Positions 25,762 to 33,198 of a DNA stretch of 64,000 bases are shown piece by piece. Source of the DNA: an uncultured Johnsonella sp. (GTDB lineage Bacteria > Bacillota > Clostridia > Lachnospirales > Lachnospiraceae). Position numbers and translations under genes: made by a program. The stretch's first letter is position 1, and every line of letters starts with the position of its first letter. The notes under the pieces were generated by a model. That model saw nothing but the letters and a program-made list of their open reading frames with translations, did not search any database and was not told the DNA's origin. The stretch spans positions 1 to 64,000 of the forward strand of contig CALBCM010000015.1 of the NCBI GenBank assembly GCA_937927235.1. The letters are read 5' to 3'.

Positions 25762-26973
25762 ATGATAAAGATTGCTATAATGGGCTTTGGAACCGTAGGC
25801 TCAGGAGTTTATGAGATACTTGAGAAAAATAAAGAGCTGATAAATGAGAAACTCGGAGATTACATAGAAGTTAAGACTATACTTGGAAGAAGACTCTTTT
25901 CTGAAAACAGTTTTTCCAAAAAAATAGTTAAAGAATTTGAAAAGATTGAGGAAGACCCTGAGATAGCTCTTGTTGTCGAAACTATAGGCGGGACTACTCC
26001 GGCTTATGAATATATAAAAAGATGCCTGCTTGCAAAAAAACATGTGGTTACCGCAAATAAAGCCGTAGTAGCCGCACATGGAACTGAGCTTTTGGAAATA
26101 GCACATCAGTGTAAGGTAAGCTTTTTGTTTGAGGCAAGTGTAGGAGGGGGAATCCCGATAATAAGAGGTCTGTTTTCATCACTTGCAGGTGAGAACATCA
26201 AAGAAATTTCAGGGGTGCTGAACGGCACTACCAATTATATTCTTACGAAGATGGAGCAGGAAGGCTCCGAATTTGATGATGCACTTGGAGCCGCTCAGGA
26301 GTACGGCTATGCTGAAAGAGACCCTGAGGCTGATGTGGAGGGCTATGATACCTGCAGGAAAATCGCTATTCTTGCTTCAATCGCTACAGGACTTGAGGTA
26401 GCCTATGAAGACATCTATACTGAGGGCATTACAAAAATTGAAAAAATAGATTTTGAATACGCTCAAAAGATGGGAACTTCAATCAAGCTTTTTGGCGGTG
26501 CATTTATAGAAGACGGAAAATTTTATTCCTATGTCTGCCCGATGATGATTTCATCGGCTGACCCGCTTTACATGGTTAAATCAGTTTATAATGCGGTAAT
26601 GGTAGAGGGAGAGATGCTTGGCAAAACCATGTTTTACGGCAGCGGAGCAGGCAAGTACCCTACTGCAAGTGCAGTGGTGGCGGACATACTTTCCGCCTTT
26701 AAAAAAAGTGACGGCTTTAAGCCGCATTGGTCTGAGGAAAGAGCCGAGGTGGAGGATATGGATAAAACCTCACACAGGTATTTCGTTAGGTTCCACGGAA
26801 GAAATGAAGAAGATATAATGCACTGTGAGAGGGCATTTGGCAAATCCAGGTCGGTTTATCTTGAAGGAAAAGATGAATTTGCGATTTTAACCGGCTATAT
26901 GAGAGAAAAAGATTTTAAGGCTGTACTTGAAAGCATCGGAGGGATGATTAAATTTATAAGGGCGAGAATATAA
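25762..26973 (+). CDS. hom: Homoserine dehydrogenase
   Basis: A 403-residue NAD(P)-dependent enzyme reducing aspartate semialdehyde to homoserine for threonine and methionine synthesis. It shows the Rossmann motif GFGTVGSGV, the conserved TANKAVVA loop, the substrate segment EASVGGGIPIIRG and GVLNGTTNYIL, and a C-terminal ACT-like extension (about 340-403) typical of feedback-controlled forms. ATG 25762 lies after AAGGAAG; a GTG at 25753 would overlap the previous stop by 4 bp. thrB and thrC are not nearby, so the rest of the pathway is elsewhere. Confidence 0.95.
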   Translation: MIKIAIMGFGTVGSGVYEILEKNKELINEKLGDYIEVKTILGRRLFSENSFSKKIVKEFEKIEEDPEIALVVETIGGTTPAYEYIKRCLLAKKHVVTANKAVVAAHGTELLEIAHQCKVSFLFEASVGGGIPIIRGLFSSLAGENIKEISGVLNGTTNYILTKMEQEGSEFDDALGAAQEYGYAERDPEADVEGYDTCRKIAILASIATGLEVAYEDIYTEGITKIEKIDFEYAQKMGTSIKLFGGAFIEDGKFYSYVCPMMISSADPLYMVKSVYNAVMVEGEMLGKTMFYGSGAGKYPTASAVVADILSAFKKSDGFKPHWSEERAEVEDMDKTSHRYFVRFHGRNEEDIMHCERAFGKSRSVYLEGKDEFAILTGYMREKDFKAVLESIGGMIKFIRARI

Positions 26974-27002
26974 GGCTGCTCCTGCTCTTTTAAGGAAAAG
27001 AT

Positions 27003-27566
27003 ATGTATAAAGAATCACAAAATCAAAAGGACAATCCTGAAACGACTGCTAATGAAGAAAAAGTACTGCTGCATTCAGATAAGATAGTGCTTGATATTAA
27101 ATTAAATGCAAAGGATATTTGGCTGCTTTCCATGTATAATACAAATAAGGGACTTTTAGGGCTTTTTAATCTGGCTTTTACTTCGGCTTCAATATATATG
27201 CTTGTTAGAAATTTTAATAATCTGGAGATTCCCCAAAAGCTGCTTTTTGTATTTTTTATACTGCTTTTTACCGTAATACAGCCCTGCCTGCTTTATCTCA
27301 AGGCTGCAAAGCAGGCAAAAAATGAATCTATTAAAAGCGGCTTTCAAATCATACTTGACGAGGGCGGCTTTGAAGTAAAGCAGTCCGGGCAAAACGTTAA
27401 ATTTGAGTGGAATATGGTCTATAAAAGCATGATAACCAAGCAGATGATGATTATATTTTTGAATAACGTAAGAGCCTATCTGATACCGAAAAGATACTGG
27501 AGAGAGCACGGAGAAAGACTTAGGCAGCTTATTAAAAATAAAACCAGGATAAGGAATTTTACTTAA
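27003..27566 (+). CDS. YcxB-like membrane protein
   Basis: A 187-residue protein with a charged N-terminal 45 residues, two membrane spans (about 57-73 and 78-100) and a C-terminal soluble domain of YcxB type (LDEGGFEVKQSGQNVKFEWNM, IFLNNVRAYLIPKRYW). The family has no known function. It lies in the secA-ispD block, 29 bp after hom and 39 bp before tsaE, with AAGGAAAAG upstream of its start. Confidence 0.65.
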   Translation: MYKESQNQKDNPETTANEEKVLLHSDKIVLDIKLNAKDIWLLSMYNTNKGLLGLFNLAFTSASIYMLVRNFNNLEIPQKLLFVFFILLFTVIQPCLLYLKAAKQAKNESIKSGFQIILDEGGFEVKQSGQNVKFEWNMVYKSMITKQMMIIFLNNVRAYLIPKRYWREHGERLRQLIKNKTRIRNFT

Positions 27567-27605
27567 TTTGACAGGCACCGTCGGTGAGTTTAAGAGAAAA
27601 TAATT

Positions 27606-28049
27606 ATGATATATGAGAGTTTTTCAGATAAGGATACCTTAAAAGCAGCCTGCGATTTTTCAAAAAATCTCAAGGTCGGAGCTATAATATGCCTTGACGG
27701 AGAGCTGGGAGCGGGCAAAACAGTTTTTGTAAAGGGAATCGCCCTGGGGCTGGGCATTAAAGAGGACATAGTCAGCCCCACTTTTACTATAATGCAGGTA
27801 TATAAAGGCGGCTTGCTGCCTTTATATCATTTTGATGCTTATAGAATAGCTGATATTGATGAAATGTATGAGATAGGCTTTGAGGAGTATTTATTTGGCA
27901 GCGGAGTATGTATTATTGAATGGTCTGAGCTGATAAAAGAGATCATACCTGATTCTGCTGTGAGAATAAGGCTGGAAAAGGATTTGAGCCGCGGCTTTGA
28001 GTACAGAAGGATTATTTTTGAAAGGAGCGGCACCAAAAATACTGATTAA
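27606..28049 (+). CDS. tsaE: tRNA t6A synthesis ATPase TsaE
   Basis: A 147-residue P-loop ATPase with Walker A GELGAGKT, SPTFTIMQVY and the HFDAYRI motif typical of TsaE (YjeE/YdiB). With TsaB and TsaD it makes N6-threonylcarbamoyladenosine at position 37 of ANN-decoding tRNAs. All three genes lie within 4 kb here. Its stop codon TAA sits at the centre of a 38-bp perfect palindrome (28029-28066), so its last six codons form half of a hairpin. The ribosome-binding site is weak. Confidence 0.93.
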   Translation: MIYESFSDKDTLKAACDFSKNLKVGAIICLDGELGAGKTVFVKGIALGLGIKEDIVSPTFTIMQVYKGGLLPLYHFDAYRIADIDEMYEIGFEEYLFGSGVCIIEWSELIKEIIPDSAVRIRLEKDLSRGFEYRRIIFERSGTKNTD

Positions 28050-28066
28050 TCAGTATTTTTGGTGCC
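28029..28066. repeat. 38-bp perfect palindrome over the tsaE stop codon
   Basis: Left arm 28029-28047 and right arm 28048-28066 are exact reverse complements with no loop; the TAA at 28047-28049 is in the middle. A run of five T occurs inside the right arm. It may be a terminator-like hairpin, a coupling or mRNA-processing site, or a target for a DNA-binding protein. Confidence 0.9.
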
Positions 28067-28083
28067 TGTTATAAGGAATAGCA

Positions 28084-28776
28084 ATGAAAATACTTGCAAT
28101 AGAGAGCTCTTCACTTGTGGCTTCGGCAGCTGTTTTAGAGGATGATATAATAAAAGCGGAGTATGTATTAAATAATAAAAAGACACATTCGCAGACCCTG
28201 CTGCCCATGATAGACGAGGTACTGAGACATTCGGAAACTGAAGCTTCCGAGGTAGATGCCGTAGCGGTGTCTTCAGGTCCCGGCTCTTTTACGGGCTTAA
28301 GGATAGGAGCCGCTACTGCCAAAGGAATCGGCATGGCACTGAATAAACCTCTTATAGCAGTTCCTACCCTTGATATGACCGCCTATAATCTGTATAAAAA
28401 CCCTGCCCTGATATGTCCGATGATGGATGCCAGGAGAAATCAGGTGTATACAGGATTTTATAAAAATAATAACGGCTTTGAAGTAATCAAATCCGCCTTT
28501 GCTTCAGATATAAGGCAGGTGCTGGAAGAGCTTGAAGCCTTGGGTGAAGAAGTGATTTTTCTTGGCGACGGGGTTCCAGTATATAAAGCTATTATAGAGG
28601 AAAACTTAGCCTGTCCGCATTATTATGCTCCGGCGCATATCAGCAGGCAGAGGGCTTCTGCTCTTGCCTGTCTGGCGGCGGCGTATTATGGAGCAGGCAA
28701 AATTATAGCTGCGGATAAGCTGGAGCTTGAATATCTTAGGAAAAGCCAGGCGGAGAGGGAGCAGGAAAACAAATAA
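28084..28776 (+). CDS. tsaB: t6A synthesis partner TsaB
   Basis: A 230-residue member of the ASKHA fold, the inactive paralogue of TsaD (YeaZ/YdiC). Landmarks: ILAIESSS opening, SSGPGSFTGLRIGAATAKG, and the PMMDARRNQVYTGFY segment. It heterodimerises with TsaD. The gene starts 18 bp after the palindrome at the tsaE end, with AAGGAA upstream. Confidence 0.93.
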   Translation: MKILAIESSSLVASAAVLEDDIIKAEYVLNNKKTHSQTLLPMIDEVLRHSETEASEVDAVAVSSGPGSFTGLRIGAATAKGIGMALNKPLIAVPTLDMTAYNLYKNPALICPMMDARRNQVYTGFYKNNNGFEVIKSAFASDIRQVLEELEALGEEVIFLGDGVPVYKAIIEENLACPHYYAPAHISRQRASALACLAAAYYGAGKIIAADKLELEYLRKSQAEREQENK

Positions 28777-28799
28777 ATTAATAGGAATATAATAATCGG

Positions 28800-29240
28800 A
28801 TGTTAATAAGACCAATGCTTGTATCGGATATAGAAAATATAGCTTATGCAGAAAGAGAATGCTTTAAGGACTGCTGGTCAGTTGATTTAATAAGAGCAAT
28901 GTATCAAAACAGCTATGATTTTGTGGAGCTTGCGGAAGACGGAGGCAAAATTGCGGCTTACGCAAATCTGAGAATCCTGGGGGATGAAGCGGAGCTTATG
29001 AGGATAGCCGTCTTAAAAGACAGAAGGCAGGAGGGAATATCAAAGCTTCTGATTAAAAGAATATTTCGGATAGGTATAGAAAAAGAGGCATCAATAATCA
29101 GGCTTGAAGTCAGGAGCGAAAATTTTCCGGCAATTTCACTTTATAAGAAATTTGGATTTATACAAAACGGCATCCGAAAAAGCTATTATTCAAATCCCAC
29201 AGAGGATGCGATATTGATGGAAAAATACTTGAAAAATTAA
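28800..29240 (+). CDS. rimI: Ribosomal-protein alanine N-acetyltransferase RimI
   Basis: A 146-residue GNAT enzyme with the acetyl-CoA loop RRQEGISKLLIKRIF and the late LEVRSENFPAISLYKKFGF helix characteristic of RimI. RimI acetylates ribosomal protein S18 in E. coli; in Firmicutes it regularly sits between tsaB and tsaD, as here with one gene intervening. The call rests on motif and context. Confidence 0.88.
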   Translation: MLIRPMLVSDIENIAYAERECFKDCWSVDLIRAMYQNSYDFVELAEDGGKIAAYANLRILGDEAELMRIAVLKDRRQEGISKLLIKRIFRIGIEKEASIIRLEVRSENFPAISLYKKFGFIQNGIRKSYYSNPTEDAILMEKYLKN

Positions 29241-29257
29241 AAAAGGAATAAAAATTT

Positions 29258-30169
29258 ATGCTTGATATATGTTTACTTGGTACAGGAGGGATGATGCCAC
29301 TGCCTCACAGGTGGTTGACTTCAATGATGGCAAGATGCAATGGAAGCAATCTTTTGATAGACTGCGGAGAGGGAACTCAGATAGCCTTAAGCGAGAAGGG
29401 CTGGAGTCCCAAGCCTATAGATATAATATGCTTTACTCATTATCATGCCGACCATATAAGCGGACTTCCCGGACTTCTACTGACCATAGGAAATTCGGAA
29501 AGAACCGAGCCTGTGACCTTAATTGGACCTAAGGGGCTAAGCAGAGTAGTGGGAGCTTTAAGGACTATTGCTCCTGAGCTTCCGTTTGAGCTGATCTACA
29601 AGGAAATAGAAGACAGGACGGAAGAATTTAATATAGGACCGTATAAAATAGAAGCCTTCAGAGTGGACCACAGAGTATTATGCTACGGCTATACTGTAAG
29701 CATAGCCAGGAAGGGGCGCTTTGATACTGTCAAGGCTGAAGAGCTCGGCATTCCGCTCAGATGCTGGAGCCTGCTTCAGCGCGGAGAGAGCGTGGAGGAC
29801 AAGGGAGTGCTTTACACGCCGGAGATGGTGATAGGACCTGACCGGAGAGGACTTAAGGTATGCTACTGTACCGACACCAGACCGGTGCCTGTCATCGAAA
29901 AATATGCAAAGGCGGCAGATTTATTTATATGTGAGGGAATGTACGGAGAGGACGGCAAGGAGGTCAACGCCAGAGAGCATAAGCACATGACTATGTACGA
30001 GGCGGCTCAAATAGCTAAAAAAGCCCAGCCGAGGATTTTATGGCTTACCCACTACAGTCCTTCTATGAATAAGCCGGAGGAATACCTTGACAGGCTGAAA
30101 AAGATATTTCCAAATACCAGGACTCCTAAAGACGGCTGGAGCCTTGATTTGAGGTTTGACAATGAATAA
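29258..30169 (+). CDS. rnz: Ribonuclease Z-like metallo-beta-lactamase fold nuclease
   Basis: A 303-residue zinc hydrolase of the ElaC/RNase Z type. N-terminal LGTGGMMPLPHRWLTSM and DCGEGTQI are typical, with the metal motif THYHADHISGLPG, a later His (VDHRVLCYGYTV), Asp (CYCTDTRP), and LTHYSP near the end. RNase Z cuts the 3' trailer of pre-tRNAs lacking CCA; the only tRNA in this window lacks encoded CCA, which fits. It has a slightly short exosite arm. It overlaps the tsaD start by 8 bp. Confidence 0.85.
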   Translation: MLDICLLGTGGMMPLPHRWLTSMMARCNGSNLLIDCGEGTQIALSEKGWSPKPIDIICFTHYHADHISGLPGLLLTIGNSERTEPVTLIGPKGLSRVVGALRTIAPELPFELIYKEIEDRTEEFNIGPYKIEAFRVDHRVLCYGYTVSIARKGRFDTVKAEELGIPLRCWSLLQRGESVEDKGVLYTPEMVIGPDRRGLKVCYCTDTRPVPVIEKYAKAADLFICEGMYGEDGKEVNAREHKHMTMYEAAQIAKKAQPRILWLTHYSPSMNKPEEYLDRLKKIFPNTRTPKDGWSLDLRFDNE

Positions 30170-31244
30170 GCCTGAAAGCACAAGCTTAAGCCTCAAGCAA
30201 TACAGCTCTGATATTAAAAGCGAAAGCAAAGAGATTTATATACTTGCGGTAGAAACCTCCTGTGATGAAACCGCAGCTGCGGTGGTAAAAAACGGCAAAG
30301 AGGTCCTTTCAAATGTTATATCCTCACAGATAGCGCTGCATACTGTTTATGGGGGGGTAGTGCCTGAAATCGCTTCAAGAAATCATATTAAAAAAATAGA
30401 CTATGTCCTGGCTCAGGCTTTGCGCAAGGCAAATATGAGAGCTGAGGAAGTGGATGCCATAGCGGTGACCTGCGGACCCGGACTGGTGGGAGCCCTGCTG
30501 GTAGGAGTCGCTTATACAAAAGCCTTTGCTTATGCACTTAAAAAGCCGCTGGTAGGAGTTCATCATATAGAGGGACATATAGCTGCCAATTATATAGAGC
30601 AGGATTTAAAGCCTCCCTTTTTATGCCTTGTAGTTTCAGGAGGGCATACTCAGCTCGCTGTAATTAAAGACTATACTGAGATTGAGATTATTGGAAAAAC
30701 ACGTGATGATGCTGCCGGAGAGGCCTTTGACAAGGTGGCAAGAAGCATAGGACTGGGCTATCCCGGAGGACCTAAAATAGATGCCAAGGCAAGAGAGGGC
30801 AATCCCTGCGCTATAAAATTTCCGAAAGCCAGAGTGGCGGAATCAGCCTATGATTTCAGCTTTTCAGGTGTAAAATCCGCAGTATTGAATTATATAAATC
30901 AGGCACAGATGAAGCAGGAAGCAGTCAATGAGGCAGATATTGCAGCTTCCTTTCAAAAGGCTGTGGTGGATGTTCTGGTGGAGCATACTATAGCTGCCGC
31001 CTCTGAGTATGGCTTTAAGCAGATAGCAATGGCAGGAGGAGTGGCTTCAAATACCTTATTAAGAAAGGAAATGAAGACCGCCTGTGAAAAAAACGGAATA
31101 AAGCTTTACTATCCCTCAGCCATATACTGCACTGATAATGCCGCCATGATAGGAGCGGCGGCATATTATGATTTTTTAGAGGGAAAAAGAAGCGGGCTGG
31201 ATTTGAATGCTTTTCCGGCATTAAAGCTCGGTGAAAAAATCTAA
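30162..31244 (+). CDS. tsaD: tRNA threonylcarbamoyltransferase TsaD
   Basis: The catalytic subunit of t6A synthesis (Kae1/YgjD/Gcp). The metal-binding His are in VPEIASRNHIKKI, with VETSCDETAAAVV at the start of the conserved domain, VVSGGHTQL, AMAGGVASNTLLR and TDNAAMIG further on. There is an N-terminal extension of about 25 residues before the conserved domain. ATG 30162 overlaps the end of rnz; GAGGT lies just upstream. About 360 residues, slightly longer than the usual 340. Confidence 0.95.
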   Translation: MNKPESTSLSLKQYSSDIKSESKEIYILAVETSCDETAAAVVKNGKEVLSNVISSQIALHTVYGGVVPEIASRNHIKKIDYVLAQALRKANMRAEEVDAIAVTCGPGLVGALLVGVAYTKAFAYALKKPLVGVHHIEGHIAANYIEQDLKPPFLCLVVSGGHTQLAVIKDYTEIEIIGKTRDDAAGEAFDKVARSIGLGYPGGPKIDAKAREGNPCAIKFPKARVAESAYDFSFSGVKSAVLNYINQAQMKQEAVNEADIAASFQKAVVDVLVEHTIAAASEYGFKQIAMAGGVASNTLLRKEMKTACEKNGIKLYYPSAIYCTDNAAMIGAAAYYDFLEGKRSGLDLNAFPALKLGEKI

Positions 31245-31263
31245 TTAAAAGGCAGGTTTGATA

Positions 31264-31980
31264 ATGGAAGCGGGAAAGACTCTTGCAATTATACTTGCGG
31301 CGGGAAAGGGCAGCAGAATGAGAGCAACTCTGCCTAAGCAGTATCTTGATTTAAACGGCATGCCTATGATGGCATATAGTTTAAAGGCTTTTGAAAAAAG
31401 CAGCGTGGATGATATATTAATTGTGGTATCCAAGGGAGAAAGCTCTTATGTTGAAGAAAACATTATAAAAAGGTACAATATTTCTAAAGCAACAGGAATG
31501 GCAGAGGGCGGAGCGGAAAGATATGAATCGGTGTATAATGCTCTCTGCCAGGAGGCAATATTACAAAAAAAATATGATATTGTACTGATCCACGATGCGG
31601 CAAGACCGGCAGTAAGCCTGGAGATAATAGAAGCAGCGATAGAGGGAGCGGCAAGATTTAAGGCTTATGTGCCTGCGGTAGTTTCAAAGGATACAGTCAA
31701 GCTTGCGGATGAGGAGGGCTTGGTAGAATACACCCCTGAGCGAAAAAGAGTTTACTGTATACAAACTCCTCAGGCATTTTCATATCAAATTTGTAAAGCG
31801 GCTTATGACAAGCTCTTTGCAGCCGGAGATTTCACAGGCATTACCGACGATGCTGCGGTAGTTGAAAAAATGACTGATGTAAGAATTAAGCTTGGCTATG
31901 GTGAATACACCAATATAAAAGTCACTACCTTAGAAGATAAAATAATAATGGAATCATTGTTAAATGAGCTTAAAAGATAA
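31264..31980 (+). CDS. ispD: 2-C-methyl-D-erythritol 4-phosphate cytidylyltransferase
   Basis: A 238-residue enzyme of the MEP isoprenoid pathway. CTP-binding loop AIILAAGKGSRM, KQYLDLNG, the IHDAARP motif and the ITDDAAVVE segment are diagnostic of IspD. ATG 31264 follows AAAGGCAGG; TTG 31258 is an alternative. It ends the long block that begins at secA. No ispF neighbour is present. Confidence 0.93.
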   Translation: MEAGKTLAIILAAGKGSRMRATLPKQYLDLNGMPMMAYSLKAFEKSSVDDILIVVSKGESSYVEENIIKRYNISKATGMAEGGAERYESVYNALCQEAILQKKYDIVLIHDAARPAVSLEIIEAAIEGAARFKAYVPAVVSKDTVKLADEEGLVEYTPERKRVYCIQTPQAFSYQICKAAYDKLFAAGDFTGITDDAAVVEKMTDVRIKLGYGEYTNIKVTTLEDKIIMESLLNELKR

Positions 31981-31989
31981 AAGTTATAC

Positions 31990-32018
31990 TTGCATTAAAT
32001 TAGTAAAAGTGTTATTAT
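31990..32018 (+). promoter_or_regulatory. Promoter of the FMN-riboswitch transcript
   Basis: TTGCAT at 31990-31995, 17-bp spacer, TATTAT at 32013-32018, about 17 bp before the aptamer. Confidence 0.6.
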
Positions 32019-32034
32019 AAAGCTGACAGTAAAT

Positions 32035-32196
32035 AATTCTTCGAGGCGGGGTGCAAGTCCCCACCGGCAGTAAAGTCTGCAACCCATAACATGGCTGATC
32101 TGGTGTGATTCCAGAACCGACGGTATAGTCCGGATGATAGAAGAAAGAGTATAAAAGCTCGGGGTTTCGGGAATTATTTCGGGGCCTCTTTTTATT
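32035..32196 (+). promoter_or_regulatory. FMN riboswitch (RFN element) controlling ribU
   Basis: The conserved pieces of the RFN aptamer are present in order: ATTCTTCGAGGCGGGGTG at the 5' side, CAAGTCCCCACCGGCAGTAA, ACCCATAACATGGCTG, TGGTGTGATTCCAGAACCGA, CGGTATAGTCCGGATG and the closing GATAGAAGAA. The aptamer spans about 32035-32150. A G-rich segment ending in CCTCTTTTT (to about 32194) is the likely expression platform and transcription terminator. When FMN is high the terminator should form and ribU be switched off. Confidence 0.95.
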
Positions 32197-32256
32197 TAAA
32201 GAAATAAAAAAGACCTTGACAGTATTTATTATTTAAAAAGAAAGGTCGTATTAAAA

Positions 32257-33006
32257 ATGAAAGTTATACCAACAATCTTAGAAAATGCAGTCTTTATGGT
32301 TCAGTTTATGGCAATAGTGTTCATCATCTTTTCTGCCTCCTATGCAGTTGAAAAAAGATTTAATATCGCTCAGGGCAGCAGGGAAAGGATACTTACTACA
32401 AAGAAAATCGTAATAATAGGCCTGTTTTCAGCAATAAGCAGTGTGCTTATGATGTTTGAGGTGCCTCTGCCCTTTGCTCCGGGATTTTATAAAATAGACT
32501 TTTCTGAAGTACCGGTGCTAGTCGTTGCCTTTGCTTACGGACCTGTAGCCGGGGTACTCACCGAGTTTTGCAAAATTGTACTGAAGCTGGTATTTCGCTC
32601 TACAAATACTGCCTTCGTAGGGGAGCTGGCAAACTTCGTAGTAGGTTGCAGCCTGATTCTGCCTGCCGCGTTTATCTATCTCTTTCACAAAAGCAGACAT
32701 TATGCGATTGTTGGATGTATTACCGGAGCTTTATGCATGACCGCCTTCGGCTCGGTCTTTAACGCAGCTTATCTGCTGCCTAAATTTGCCCAGCTTTATG
32801 GTATATCATTGGACAAGATAGTTGCTATGGGCAGTGCAATAAATCCGGCAATTACTTCAGTTCAGACCCTCGTGCTGTTTGCAACAGTACCCTTTAATAT
32901 AGTAAAGGGCATAGCGGTATCAGGGATCACGGTAGTGCTTTATAAAAAGCTGAGCATTATACTCAGGAGGCAGGCGGGCATACCTGCACAGGCTAAGGCA
33001 AATTAA
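32257..33006 (+). CDS. ribU: Riboflavin ECF transporter S component RibU
   Basis: A 249-residue membrane protein, the substrate-binding S component of an energy-coupling factor transporter for riboflavin. The core has about six spans with GLFSAISSVLMMFEVPLPF, the FYKIDFSEVPVL motif typical of RibU and AFAYGPVAGVLTEF. An extra N-terminal hydrophobic segment (about residues 8-28) makes it longer than the usual 190-200 residues. It depends on EcfA/EcfT proteins encoded elsewhere. Expression is under the FMN riboswitch upstream. Confidence 0.92.
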   Translation: MKVIPTILENAVFMVQFMAIVFIIFSASYAVEKRFNIAQGSRERILTTKKIVIIGLFSAISSVLMMFEVPLPFAPGFYKIDFSEVPVLVVAFAYGPVAGVLTEFCKIVLKLVFRSTNTAFVGELANFVVGCSLILPAAFIYLFHKSRHYAIVGCITGALCMTAFGSVFNAAYLLPKFAQLYGISLDKIVAMGSAINPAITSVQTLVLFATVPFNIVKGIAVSGITVVLYKKLSIILRRQAGIPAQAKAN

Positions 33007-33052
33007 TTTCGCTGATTATTATAAGTAAATAAAATATATGAGCTATAAGGCA

Positions 33053-33095
33053 AAATCCCCCGTTTTAAGACACAGAGCTTTAAAGTGGGGGATTT
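33053..33095 (+). terminator. Hairpin after ribU, copy of the dispersed repeat
   Basis: AAATCCCCC and GGGGGATTT form a perfect 9-bp outer stem with a TTTTAA/TTTAAA inner part. It resembles the hairpin at 4862-4908 in both outline and sequence. It probably ends the ribU transcript. Confidence 0.6.
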
Positions 33096-33198
33096 ATGCT
33101 GTTATTGTTAAGCTTTTGTATTAATCTTATCAAATCTTGCATTTTCTTTATAGAATTATTATAATATTCTTTAATTCTTTTTAAGGGGAGAATACAAT

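Noticed and set aside
32216..32221. TTGACA between the FMN riboswitch and ribU
   Set aside because: No -10 box follows at proper distance; the gene is driven from upstream of the riboswitch.
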